Origin: Acetobacter orleanensis
Lineage (GTDB): Bacteria > Pseudomonadota > Alphaproteobacteria > Acetobacterales > Acetobacteraceae
Assembly: GCF_001581005.1 (NCBI RefSeq)
Contig: NZ_LHZV01000056.1
Coordinates: forward strand, 1-64,000
Length of the DNA stretch: 64,000 bases
Direction: 5' to 3'
The notes beneath the pieces were generated by a model. That model did no database searches. It was not told the origin of the DNA and saw only the letters and a program-made list of their open reading frames with translations. Position 1 is the first letter of the stretch. Every line of letters begins with the position of its first letter. The position numbers were made by a program, and so were the translations under genes. This document shows positions 54,685-63,224 of the stretch, one piece after another.

Positions 54685-55083
54685 GTGGGCCTGTGGAGTC
54701 TTATCCTTGTTCTCATGGTAAACTTCGGAACATGGCTGCATACCCGCCGCAAAGGTCGCCTTATTGGCAAAGATTGTGACGGACGATGCTATTACGAATC
54801 CACAGGCCCGGCCCGACGTGGCGGCGGTGTGGACCGGCCCGAACGCTGGGTGATCTATCTGAAGGGAGAAGACCCTTCCGCCGTGCCGCCGGAATGGTGG
54901 GGCTGGCTGCACCACACAATAGATGCGCCGATCCCGCAGGAAGAGCGCAAGCCGTGGCAGTTGCCGCATCAGCCAAACCTGACGGGAACTGCGCAGGCGT
55001 ACCGTCCGACTGGCAGCCCCTATAAAACTGGCCAGCATCCACCTGCGACGGGAGATTACGAATCCTGGTCTCCTGACGCGTGA
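54685..55083 (+). CDS. NDUFA12-family NADH:ubiquinone oxidoreductase accessory subunit
   Basis: A 132-residue complex I accessory protein. It has LIGKDCDGRCYYES, RWVIYLKGEDPSAVPPEWWG and WLHHTIDAPI, the conserved core of the B17.2/NDUFA12 family, typical of alphaproteobacteria and mitochondria. It starts the plus-strand block NDUFA12, mlaD, small gene, DUF2155. Confidence 0.95.
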   Translation: MGLWSLILVLMVNFGTWLHTRRKGRLIGKDCDGRCYYESTGPARRGGGVDRPERWVIYLKGEDPSAVPPEWWGWLHHTIDAPIPQEERKPWQLPHQPNLTGTAQAYRPTGSPYKTGQHPPATGDYESWSPDA

Positions 55084-55139
55084 TCTGCAACGCATTCCCT
55101 GCTAAGGTCACGGTTCTGGACAGGGAGTAAACAGGACGC

Positions 55140-55688
55140 ATGGCTTCAGTAACGGCAGTAAAACCCCGGCGCACGTCACTTGAACTGGTGACCGGCGTTC
55201 TTGTTCTCGGCCTGCTCGGGCTGATGCTTATTGCCGCCGTGGTGGGGGAAGGGCGCAAAACCGACACTACCGGCTACCGGCTGCATGCGGGTTTTTCCCA
55301 TATTGACGGGCTTGGCGTGGGCTCGGATGTGCGTCTTGCCGGGGTTACGGTCGGGCAGGTTGTCTCCGAGCGGGTTAATCCCTCCACTTTCAAGGCGGAA
55401 GTCACCTTTACCGTGCGGCCAGACATCAAGCTGCCGACGGACAGTGCCGCCATTATTACCAGTGACAGCCTTCTGGGCGGTAAATACATCGCCCTCTCCC
55501 CCGGTGGGGATGACCATACGATGGCGCCGGGTGCGACTATGAGTGAGACTCAGGGCTCCATTAGTCTGGAACAGCTCCTCAGCAAGTTCATCTTCTCGGT
55601 GACTGATACGCTGACCCGCGCGAACAAAGATGCGGCGGACGGAAAAGCCCCCGCAGCAGGCAATGCAGGGAAGGGTGACCTGCCATGA
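55140..55688 (+). CDS. mlaD: MlaD-like MCE domain phospholipid transport protein
   Basis: A 182-residue protein with one N-terminal transmembrane segment (about 15-37) and an MCE domain: YRLHAGFSHIDGLGVGSDVR, LAGVTVGQVV, and SDSLLGGKYIALSPGG. MlaD forms the hexameric ring of the inner-membrane MlaFEDB complex. It sits apart from mlaA-mlaC at 42 kb, and mlaE and mlaF are not seen. Confidence 0.92.
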   Translation: MASVTAVKPRRTSLELVTGVLVLGLLGLMLIAAVVGEGRKTDTTGYRLHAGFSHIDGLGVGSDVRLAGVTVGQVVSERVNPSTFKAEVTFTVRPDIKLPTDSAAIITSDSLLGGKYIALSPGGDDHTMAPGATMSETQGSISLEQLLSKFIFSVTDTLTRANKDAADGKAPAAGNAGKGDLP

Positions 55689-55732
55689 GCGGTGCTCCAC
55701 TGACGTTGACGGCCTGAAGAGGACGGACCCCT

Positions 55733-55951
55733 ATGGAAAGCCCGAAACGATGGATGCAGGCGGATGGTGAGCCTGTCTCCTGTCAGGAAAAGCTGCGTGT
55801 GCTGGAAGAAAACTGGCAGGAAGTGCAGGGCATCCTGCGCGATGCTTTCGAGGATGCCGTGTTGATGGGTGTCAGCGAACACGCCATGCGCGCGCATCTG
55901 ACGGATCTTGTTGCCTCTCTCCAGTCGCCCCATCACGGACATAAAGCATGA
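55733..55951 (+). CDS. Small helical protein, unknown function
   Basis: A 72-residue acidic protein (LEENWQEVQGILRDAFEDAV, then MRAHLTDLVASL), all helix by appearance. Its stop overlaps the DUF2155 start by 4 bp (ATGA), which supports it being a real gene. I do not recognise the family. Confidence 0.68.
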   Translation: MESPKRWMQADGEPVSCQEKLRVLEENWQEVQGILRDAFEDAVLMGVSEHAMRAHLTDLVASLQSPHHGHKA

Positions 55952-56538
55952 GCATGAAGCATTTTTCCCGTCTCGCTGCTCTGGGTGGCCTGATAGCGGC
56001 GGCAAGTGGCTGGAGCGTAACGCCCAAGGCGCAGGCAGTCGGCACACCTCTGGCTCCGCCCGCCGTTTACGCGCCGGGCGTGTGGCAGGGTAAGGGAACC
56101 GCCGTGGTGCGGGTGCTGGACCGGTTGGATGCGCATGTTGAAGTGCTGACAATCCCTGCGGGAACCACCGCGCATTACAAGAGTTTGGACCTTACCGCAG
56201 GCCGGTGTCTGGAGCGGCCCAAAACCCTGTCTCCCGATGCGGCGGGCTGGCTGGAACTGCATGATACGCACCCGGATGGGGCAACCTTTAAAGGCTGGAT
56301 GCTGGCGGCGGAACCGGGTTTGGGCGTGTTTGAAAGCGCTGTGTATGATGTGCGGATGGTGCGGTGTGAGGGGGCGGACGTTGCCCCGATGGCCCCGCCT
56401 TTGCCGACACCTGCTGCGCCGGTGTTAGCTCCGTCCGGGGGCGATAAGCCCGCGTCCGATGCCACTAGGGCGGGCTCCAGTGCGCCGCCTGCGGGGGATA
56501 CGCCTCCGGCCACTCCTGAATCCGGTGGAGAATATTAG
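55948..56538 (+). CDS. DUF2155 domain protein, exported
   Basis: A 196-residue protein with a signal peptide (LAALGGLIAAASGWSVTPKAQA) and the DUF2155 core: KGTAVVRVLDRLDAHVEVL, LDLTAGRCLERP and FKGWMLAAEPGLGVFESAVYDV (part: FKGWMLAAEPGLGVFES). A Pro/Ala-rich tail follows residue 150. The family is alphaproteobacterial, of unknown function, and often sits near NDUFA12. Confidence 0.88.
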   Translation: MSMKHFSRLAALGGLIAAASGWSVTPKAQAVGTPLAPPAVYAPGVWQGKGTAVVRVLDRLDAHVEVLTIPAGTTAHYKSLDLTAGRCLERPKTLSPDAAGWLELHDTHPDGATFKGWMLAAEPGLGVFESAVYDVRMVRCEGADVAPMAPPLPTPAAPVLAPSGGDKPASDATRAGSSAPPAGDTPPATPESGGEY

Positions 56539-56688
56539 AGGCGGACAGGCCCGACCATGTCATGGCTGTGTTGTCTGTCTTGCCTTTAGGAGGTGTTGTC
56601 TGGTCATTCCGGGTCAGGCATCGTTCAGAGGCAGACTTCGGGTCAGGTCAGCTTTCGGCTGATTGAGCCTGTAGCAAAATGAGACGAG

Positions 56689-57438
56689 GTGCACGTGGTC
56701 GGTTCTTCTTCCAGTCAGGACTTTCGCTTTCAGGTTCCCTCTCTGGATCAGGCGGCGTTCCTTTTAGATTTTGACGGAACTCTGGTCGATATAGCACCGA
56801 CGCCAGACTCTATTGTTGTGCCGGAGGGATTGCCGGATACCCTGCGCCGTCTGCGGGCAGCGTGTGGGGATGCGCTGGCCATTGTATCCGGTCGTTCGAT
56901 TGATCAGATTGATCATTTTCTAGGGGATATTCCTTTTGCCGTGGCGGGTGAACACGGCATTGCCGTGCGGCATCGTCCCGGTGGCCCGATTGAGCGGGCG
57001 GCTCTCCCACAAATGCCGCAAGACTGGTTTGCTGAAGCCCGCGCTCTTGTTGCGGCATGGCCCGGTGCTCGGCTGGAACATAAGCCGGGGGGCTTTGTCC
57101 TGCATTATCGCGCCGTGCCGGAAGCCGGCGCTGCCTTGCGTAAGGCTGCCGAGAACTGGGTAAAAGACACTCACGGGGCCTTTGAAGTCCAGACGGCAAA
57201 AATGGCGTGGGAAGTTCGTGCTGCCGGGGTGGATAAAGGGTATGCGGTCAGCATGTTGATGAAGTCCGCGCCCTTTGCTGGCAGAAAGCCCATCTTTGTG
57301 GGGGATGACGTGACGGATGAAGACGGAATGGCCGAAGCCCGCCGCCTTGGCGGCATCGGCCTGCGTATTCCGACAGATTTTCCCAACCCCACAGCCTTTC
57401 GGGCTTGGCTGACCACTCTGGTTGAAGGGGAGAACTGA
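56689..57438 (+). CDS. otsB: Trehalose-6-phosphate phosphatase
   Basis: A 249-residue HAD-superfamily phosphatase making trehalose from trehalose 6-phosphate. Motif I is FLLDFDGTLVDIAP, the cap region has AGEHGIAVRH, and motif IV is FVGDDVTDEDGM. The start is GTG at 56689 or 56695. It is 3 bp upstream of otsA. Confidence 0.93.
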   Translation: MHVVGSSSSQDFRFQVPSLDQAAFLLDFDGTLVDIAPTPDSIVVPEGLPDTLRRLRAACGDALAIVSGRSIDQIDHFLGDIPFAVAGEHGIAVRHRPGGPIERAALPQMPQDWFAEARALVAAWPGARLEHKPGGFVLHYRAVPEAGAALRKAAENWVKDTHGAFEVQTAKMAWEVRAAGVDKGYAVSMLMKSAPFAGRKPIFVGDDVTDEDGMAEARRLGGIGLRIPTDFPNPTAFRAWLTTLVEGEN

Positions 57439-57441
57439 ACA

Positions 57442-58788
57442 ATGGGGCGTTTAGTTGTTGTTTCCAACCGGGTTCCCGCGCCGCGGGACCGGTTGCAGCC
57501 CGCTGGCGGGCTGGCCGTAGCCCTGCGTTCGGCGCTTAAGGAAGGAAGCTGCCTGTGGTTTGGTTGGTCCGGTCAGCAGGTTTCTGAAAAGGTCGGGCAT
57601 GATCATGCGGTGAATGTCGATACGGTGGAGAACATCACCTACGCCACCATTGACCTGACCCACGCGGAATATGATGGATTTTACCAGAAATATTCCAACG
57701 GCATTCTTTGGCCCCTCTGCCATTATCGCGCTGGCCTGATGGATTATGAGCGTAAAGACCAGATTATTTACCAAAATGTTAATGAGATGTTTGCCCGAAA
57801 ATTATTGCCGCTTTTGCAGCCGGGTGACCAAATCTGGATTCATGATTATCATTTGTTCCCGCTTGGGCAGGCGCTGCGGGATCTGGGGGTTGCGGCCCCC
57901 ATCGGGTTTTTCCTGCATATCCCGTTCCCGCCATGGAGCCTGATGCGTGCGTTGCCGGAAGCGCATTCGCTCCTGCGGTCCATGCAGGCGTATGATGTGA
58001 TTGGTGTGCAGACCGAGGATGACGCCCGGAACATGAATGACGGGTTCTCCATGGTCGGCGCAACGGCAAAGGCGGAGGTCTTCCCGATCGGGATTGACCC
58101 GGACAGTTTTGCCAAACAGGCGGCAGACGGGCTGGCTAACCTGGAGGTCCAGCGCCTGAAGGAAAGCTTGCGTGGCAAACCCTTTATTATCGGGGTGGAC
58201 CGGCTGGACTATTCCAAAGGATTGCCAGAGCGTTTTCGGGGGTATGAAGTTTTTCTGGAACGCTACCCGGAGCATCGGGGGAAGGTGGTCTATCTTCAGG
58301 TTGCTCCCGTCTCCCGTGGAAATGTGCCGGAATATCGTGCTTTGCGGCAGGAGTTGGATGCTGCGGCTGGCCGCATTAACGGCACATATGGGGAATTTGA
58401 CTGGACACCAATCCGGTATCTCACTCATTCTGTGCCGCGCACCCTGCTCGCCAGCTTCTATCGGCTGGCAGATGTCGCCCTTGTAACTCCTTTGCGGGAC
58501 GGTATGAATCTGGTGGCCAAGGAATATGTCGCGGCGCAGGATAAAGCTGATCCGGGGGTGCTGATTCTCTCCCGTTTTGCGGGTGCCGCGCCAGATATGG
58601 AAGCCGCCCTTATGGTCAATCCGCATGATGCGGACGAAATTGCGGATGCTCTGCACAAGGCTTTGACCATGCCCAATGGAGAGCGGCAGGCGCGCTGGGA
58701 TCATCTGGAGCCGGATGTCTGGCGGGTAACGGCGCTAACATGGGCGCGTGATTTTATTCAGGCTCTTGGTAAGGCCCGTTCAGCGTGA
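57442..58788 (+). CDS. otsA: Trehalose-6-phosphate synthase
   Basis: A 448-residue GT20 enzyme joining UDP-glucose and glucose 6-phosphate. Signature stretches are VVVSNRVPAP, GGLAVALRSAL, WFGWSGQQ, WIHDYHLFPLGQ, GVDRLDYSKGLPERF and PLRDGMNLVAKEYVAAQ. It follows otsB and overlaps the dsbB start, forming a stress-related operon. Confidence 0.96.
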   Translation: MGRLVVVSNRVPAPRDRLQPAGGLAVALRSALKEGSCLWFGWSGQQVSEKVGHDHAVNVDTVENITYATIDLTHAEYDGFYQKYSNGILWPLCHYRAGLMDYERKDQIIYQNVNEMFARKLLPLLQPGDQIWIHDYHLFPLGQALRDLGVAAPIGFFLHIPFPPWSLMRALPEAHSLLRSMQAYDVIGVQTEDDARNMNDGFSMVGATAKAEVFPIGIDPDSFAKQAADGLANLEVQRLKESLRGKPFIIGVDRLDYSKGLPERFRGYEVFLERYPEHRGKVVYLQVAPVSRGNVPEYRALRQELDAAAGRINGTYGEFDWTPIRYLTHSVPRTLLASFYRLADVALVTPLRDGMNLVAKEYVAAQDKADPGVLILSRFAGAAPDMEAALMVNPHDADEIADALHKALTMPNGERQARWDHLEPDVWRVTALTWARDFIQALGKARSA

Positions 58789-59300
58789 GATATGCTTTCT
58801 CTAATAGAAAAATGGGTATTTTCCTCGCACTGGCTGGGGTTTTGGCGCTCGGTATTGCGTGGTGGGTGGAGCATGTTCTGCACATCATGCCGTGCGAGCT
58901 CTGTCTGGTTGAGCGTTGGCCGTGGCGTGTGCTGATTGTTATTGGCGTGGTGGATGTGCTCCTGCCCGGCATGGCGGGCGGGCCGGTCCTGTGGCTTTGC
59001 GTGCCAACCCTGTTGGCTTCTGTCGGACTGGCGTTTTGCCATGCCGGTGTGGAGTGGGGCTGGTGGCCCAGCCCATTGCCGGGGTGCCTGACGCCTCATA
59101 TTACAGGCACCACCATGGCGGAGCGTCTGGCGTCCATGCCGCTGCTACCGTCCAAGCCGTGTGACGCTCCCACCTATCTTGTGCCGGGTCTGCCTTTGTC
59201 CATGTCTGTCATGGGTGGGCTTTATGCGGCGGCTATCTTGGGGGCGTTTGGCCTCTGGCGCTATCGCGTCAGCCGGGCAGTCCGCAGAATATTTTATTAA
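58785..59300 (+). CDS. dsbB: Disulfide bond formation protein DsbB
   Basis: A 171-residue inner-membrane quinone-linked oxidase with four hydrophobic segments. The first Cys pair is in MPCELCLVERWPWR; the second is formed by GCLTPH and KPCDAP in the periplasmic loop. It re-oxidises DsbA. GTG 58785 overlaps the otsA stop; ATG 58812 is an alternative. Confidence 0.9.
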   Translation: MRYAFSNRKMGIFLALAGVLALGIAWWVEHVLHIMPCELCLVERWPWRVLIVIGVVDVLLPGMAGGPVLWLCVPTLLASVGLAFCHAGVEWGWWPSPLPGCLTPHITGTTMAERLASMPLLPSKPCDAPTYLVPGLPLSMSVMGGLYAAAILGAFGLWRYRVSRAVRRIFY

Positions 59301-59470
59301 GACGTAAGACAGTAGAAGCAGCCGGTTTTATCTGGCTTAACGCCGTTGGCGGGTTCTGTTCCCGGCTGTTGTCCTATGGTAATACTCTATAGAAAGACAA
59401 GCGGGGCTTGTTGCCTCGTTTTGCCTAAATATTATAGTTACGCTCAACTGGACAGTCTTGGGAAATTTAA

Positions 59471-62410
59471 ATGACGAGCTCTGATAAAAATAAGAAGCTG
59501 GACTGGAGTGTATTTGATTCTGTCTGGTATAAAGAAAAATACAAAGATGTTCTGAATTTTTTGCAGGTTCAGACAGATGAGGCTGTTCAGGAATTTTATA
59601 AAGACAAGGGTATCAGCCTTAAACACTCCCCCAATCCTTATTTTGATGAAGACTGGTATCTCAGCAAATATCCTGACGTTGCGGAGCAGATTATCCGCGG
59701 AGATTTCCGGTCCGGTTTTGAGCATTACTGCCAGAAAGGCTTTACCTCCCATAATCCGCACTGGCTGTTTGATGAGGCTTATTATTTAAAGCGGCATCCG
59801 GATATTTCGGATGTCGGTCTCGCTGAACTGGGCTTCAGAAACGGGTATGACCATTACCTGAATATTGGGGATTTCCAGTATAGCAGCGGGTCGTGGTTTT
59901 TTGATCCGAACGCCTATTTAAAAGGCGGTCAGGCAACAACACTGGAGCTGGGTCCATATTCCCAGTGTGTACGGGCCACAACGCCTGTCACCGGCTACGG
60001 TCACAGGCTGTCTTGGTATTTTGACCCGGAATGGTATCTGGAAACCTATCCAGAAGTGCGGAAGGAACTGGATGCCAGAGAATGGACGTCCGCCCTGCAC
60101 CATTATCTGGTCAATAAAACGCCCACGCTGTTTAATCCGGACCCGTATTTTTCCGAGGAATTTTACGGCAGCATCAATAACGATGTTTCTGGAGCAGTAG
60201 AAAGCGGAAATTTCCGCAATTTCTTTGAGCATTTTTTGAAATATGGCGTGCATGAACTGCGCAAGCCACTCTCTACGGTGGATCTGGAAGGCTATTACCG
60301 CAATCCAACGGTCCAGCAGGAAGTCAATCGTGGAGATTATGCCGATGCCTTCGCGCACTACATCGCGCATGGGGGCAGACTAGAAGATGATGCCGCGTTC
60401 CAGAAAGAAAGCGAGCATATTTCAAAAAAAATCTATCATGAAATGTGCCGTATCCGGATGCCGCTTCTGCTGAACGGAACGCTGGATTTTACCTACGAAT
60501 ATCCTGATTTTACCGTTATCATTATTGCCCATAACCATTTTGCCATGACATTAAGTGCACTGGCATCTTTGCGGGCCAATTATAACGGCCCGATGCAGGT
60601 TATTGTGGTGGATTCCGGCTCAACCGACGGCATGCGGATGATCGAACAGCATGTGCGTGGGCTGGAAGTTATCCGCTTTCCGGGGAATATCGGATTCCTG
60701 CTTGGCTGTAACGCGGCCCTTGAAAAAGTGCGTGGCCCTTTCACGCTCTATCTGAATAATGATCTAGAGTTGGTGTCCGGTGCTACTGGCAATGCACTGG
60801 CGCGGCTGCGGAGTGAACCAAAAACCGGGGCGGTGGGGGCCAAACTGGTCCGTACCAACGGAATGTTACAGGAAGCTGGAAGCATTGTGTGGCGGGATGG
60901 TTCTGTCTGCGGTTATCTGCGGGACAGACGCCCGGATGTGCCAGAAGCCAATTTTGTTCGTTCAGTGGATTTCTGCTCTGGCGCGTTTTTGCTGGTCCGG
61001 ACCGACCTGCTCAAACAGTTGGGCGGATTTGATACGGACTATGCTCCGGCCTATTTTGAGGAAACGGACCTCTGCCTCCGGATTCATGAAGCCGGGTTTG
61101 ATGTGGTGTATGACCCCTCGATTGTGGTGATTCACTATGAATATGGAACCTCCGGCTTTATCAGCGGGGCATCCATGATTGCGCGGAATCAGGAAACTTT
61201 CCGTAAAAAACATGGGAATTATCTGCGACAGAAAAATCTGTTCCATGAGCGTCTATTGGTGCGGGCGCGGTCTTCCGCCACGCGGCAGAAGCGTATTCTG
61301 TTTATTGAGGACCGCCTGCCGTATCGCTTCCTTGGGTCAGGGTTTACCCGGTCCAATGATGTCATCCGGAGCATGATTGAACTGGGATACCATGTGACAG
61401 TGTATCCGGTTTATCGCCCGACAGAGCCGATGGAAGAAATCTGTAGTTCTTTCCCGGATCGGGCTGAAGTGATCTGGGACCGGGAACTGCCGGAGCTGGA
61501 AGACTTCATCAAATCCCGTGCTGGTTATTATGATCTGGTGTGGATTGCCCGTACCCATAATGCGGACCGTCTGGCACCGGTGTTGATGCAGTGCGCGGAT
61601 GCCATTTCCTCCCACGCTGTCATTATTGACACCGAGGCAGTAGCAGCCCCCCGTGAGCACCAGAAGCGCGTTCTCCGCGGTGATGGCGTGCCTGAACAAT
61701 CTGTTGAGGAAATGCTCAAGCATGAGTTCCGACATTTGTTCATGGCCGAGAAAATTGTTGCTGTGAACAATAAGGATGCAGAAATCCTCAAGAAAAATGG
61801 TTTCCCGAACGTGGGTGTGCTTGGGCATATGCAAAAGCCGCTTCCCTATTCTCCCGGATGGGAGGCTCGGCGGGATATTCTATTCCTTGGCGCGATGCAT
61901 GATAGTGATTCCCCCAATGTGGACTCACTGGCATGGTTCAGCGGTCAGGTTTTGCCTCTTCTGGAAGGGCGTTTGCCAGATGATGTGAAGTTTACTGTCT
62001 GTGGCTATATCAATCCCAAAGTTGATCTGTCACCTCTGGCAAAAAATCCACGTATCAATCTGATCGGCCGGGTTGCAGCCGTTGGGCCTGTGTATGATAG
62101 CCATCGGGTTTTTGTGGCGCCTACACGCTTTGCCGCCGGTATTCCGTATAAAATTCATGAGGCCGCAGCGCACGGTCTGCCCATTGTGGCATCCTCCATC
62201 CTGTGTGAGCAGGTCGGCTGGACGCCGGGAGAGGACATGCTGAGTGTCAGCACGACAGACCCTCAGGCGTTCGCGGATGCCATCGTCCGACTTTATGAGG
62301 ATAAAACGCTGTGGGAGAGCGTTCGGGAACATGCGCTCACGCGGATGCAGGAAGACCACTCCCGCGCAAAATATCTCGAACAGCTCAAAGCCCTTCTTAA
62401 CTTTCAATAA
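59471..62410 (+). CDS. Repeat-bearing double glycosyltransferase (GT2 plus GT4-like)
   Basis: A 979-residue protein in three parts. Residues 1-330 hold about seven imperfect 40-residue repeats of the form YFDEDWYLSKYPDV ... FRSGFEHYCQKG. Residues 346-600 are a GT2 domain (FTVIIIAHNHFAMTLSALAS, DSGSTDG, LYLNNDLELV as the metal motif). Residues 606-979 are a GT-B type domain (ILFIEDRLPYRFLGSGFTR, DILFLGAMHDSDSPNVDSL, GIPYKIHEAAAHGLPIVASS with the donor-binding Glu). Such fusions build cell-surface polysaccharides; the repeats' role is unknown. It stands alone with its own 170-bp upstream region. Confidence 0.88.
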   Translation: MTSSDKNKKLDWSVFDSVWYKEKYKDVLNFLQVQTDEAVQEFYKDKGISLKHSPNPYFDEDWYLSKYPDVAEQIIRGDFRSGFEHYCQKGFTSHNPHWLFDEAYYLKRHPDISDVGLAELGFRNGYDHYLNIGDFQYSSGSWFFDPNAYLKGGQATTLELGPYSQCVRATTPVTGYGHRLSWYFDPEWYLETYPEVRKELDAREWTSALHHYLVNKTPTLFNPDPYFSEEFYGSINNDVSGAVESGNFRNFFEHFLKYGVHELRKPLSTVDLEGYYRNPTVQQEVNRGDYADAFAHYIAHGGRLEDDAAFQKESEHISKKIYHEMCRIRMPLLLNGTLDFTYEYPDFTVIIIAHNHFAMTLSALASLRANYNGPMQVIVVDSGSTDGMRMIEQHVRGLEVIRFPGNIGFLLGCNAALEKVRGPFTLYLNNDLELVSGATGNALARLRSEPKTGAVGAKLVRTNGMLQEAGSIVWRDGSVCGYLRDRRPDVPEANFVRSVDFCSGAFLLVRTDLLKQLGGFDTDYAPAYFEETDLCLRIHEAGFDVVYDPSIVVIHYEYGTSGFISGASMIARNQETFRKKHGNYLRQKNLFHERLLVRARSSATRQKRILFIEDRLPYRFLGSGFTRSNDVIRSMIELGYHVTVYPVYRPTEPMEEICSSFPDRAEVIWDRELPELEDFIKSRAGYYDLVWIARTHNADRLAPVLMQCADAISSHAVIIDTEAVAAPREHQKRVLRGDGVPEQSVEEMLKHEFRHLFMAEKIVAVNNKDAEILKKNGFPNVGVLGHMQKPLPYSPGWEARRDILFLGAMHDSDSPNVDSLAWFSGQVLPLLEGRLPDDVKFTVCGYINPKVDLSPLAKNPRINLIGRVAAVGPVYDSHRVFVAPTRFAAGIPYKIHEAAAHGLPIVASSILCEQVGWTPGEDMLSVSTTDPQAFADAIVRLYEDKTLWESVREHALTRMQEDHSRAKYLEQLKALLNFQ

Positions 62411-62553
62411 GACGGTGTTTGTGCAGGGAAACTGAGAGCGACGGGTTTATGTCGGTGCGTGCTGTGGCACCAGAGCCTGCAAAGCCCGTCAGATTTCAGC
62501 ATGGTTTTTGAGTGCGCGCCGTGTGTAAAAGGCCGATGGGCGCACGACAAAAT

Positions 62554-63006
62554 TCAAGCCTGCGCAGGGTCCGTTATAATTTTTTGCGTCAGTTCAAACA
62601 GCCGTGCGCAGGCTTTACTGCCGAGTAAGCTAACGTCTTCATAAGAAAACCACCTTGCTTCAAGCGCATCGTCTGACGCCGTTGGCGTGGTGGGAGTGGG
62701 TGTAGACTCCTCACACAGCACGGCAATAATCACATAATGAAACGCGAGTGTGCCATCGGGGGTGTGGTGCAGGCTGTCAAACACCTCAACGGTTTTGCTG
62801 GCATGGGCTGTCAGGCCCGTTTCTTCCTTTAATTCACGCTCAGCGGCTTCAAACAGCGTTTCTCCGGCTTCAACGCGTCCGCCGGGAAAGCCCCACAAGC
62901 CCGCATCCGGCGCATTGGCCCGGCGCACCAACAGAACGTTCTGGCCATGCCGGACAAGAGCCAGAACGCCCACACGCGGCATGAAGGAAGGGGATGTTTT
63001 TGTCAT
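62554..63006 (-). CDS. Nudix hydrolase
   Basis: A 150-residue pyrophosphohydrolase with the Nudix box GGRVEAGETLFEAAERELKE followed by ETGL. It resembles ADP-ribose or NTP pyrophosphatases; the substrate is not clear. ATG 63006 gives a start just before the fold (PRVGVLALVRHGQNVLLVRR). Confidence 0.9.
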   Translation of the reverse strand: MTKTSPSFMPRVGVLALVRHGQNVLLVRRANAPDAGLWGFPGGRVEAGETLFEAAERELKEETGLTAHASKTVEVFDSLHHTPDGTLAFHYVIIAVLCEESTPTPTTPTASDDALEARWFSYEDVSLLGSKACARLFELTQKIITDPAQA

Positions 63007-63224
63007 GATGAGAAAATGCAAAAATTTCCCGTCAGGGGTCAAGTGGTGAACGGGGCAGTGCGGTAAGAGAGATGCCTCCCGTTGGAAACATGCCGGCCTT
63101 TCGCCTGTGTCATGCAACAGTTCGGGGCAAGGGCGTTTAAATTAGACGAGTTCTGCCTGTCTGGTCCTTTTACAGGACCGCACGGGTGGGCGTGTTTTGT
63201 AATACGTTGCAGGAGTATCTGATC

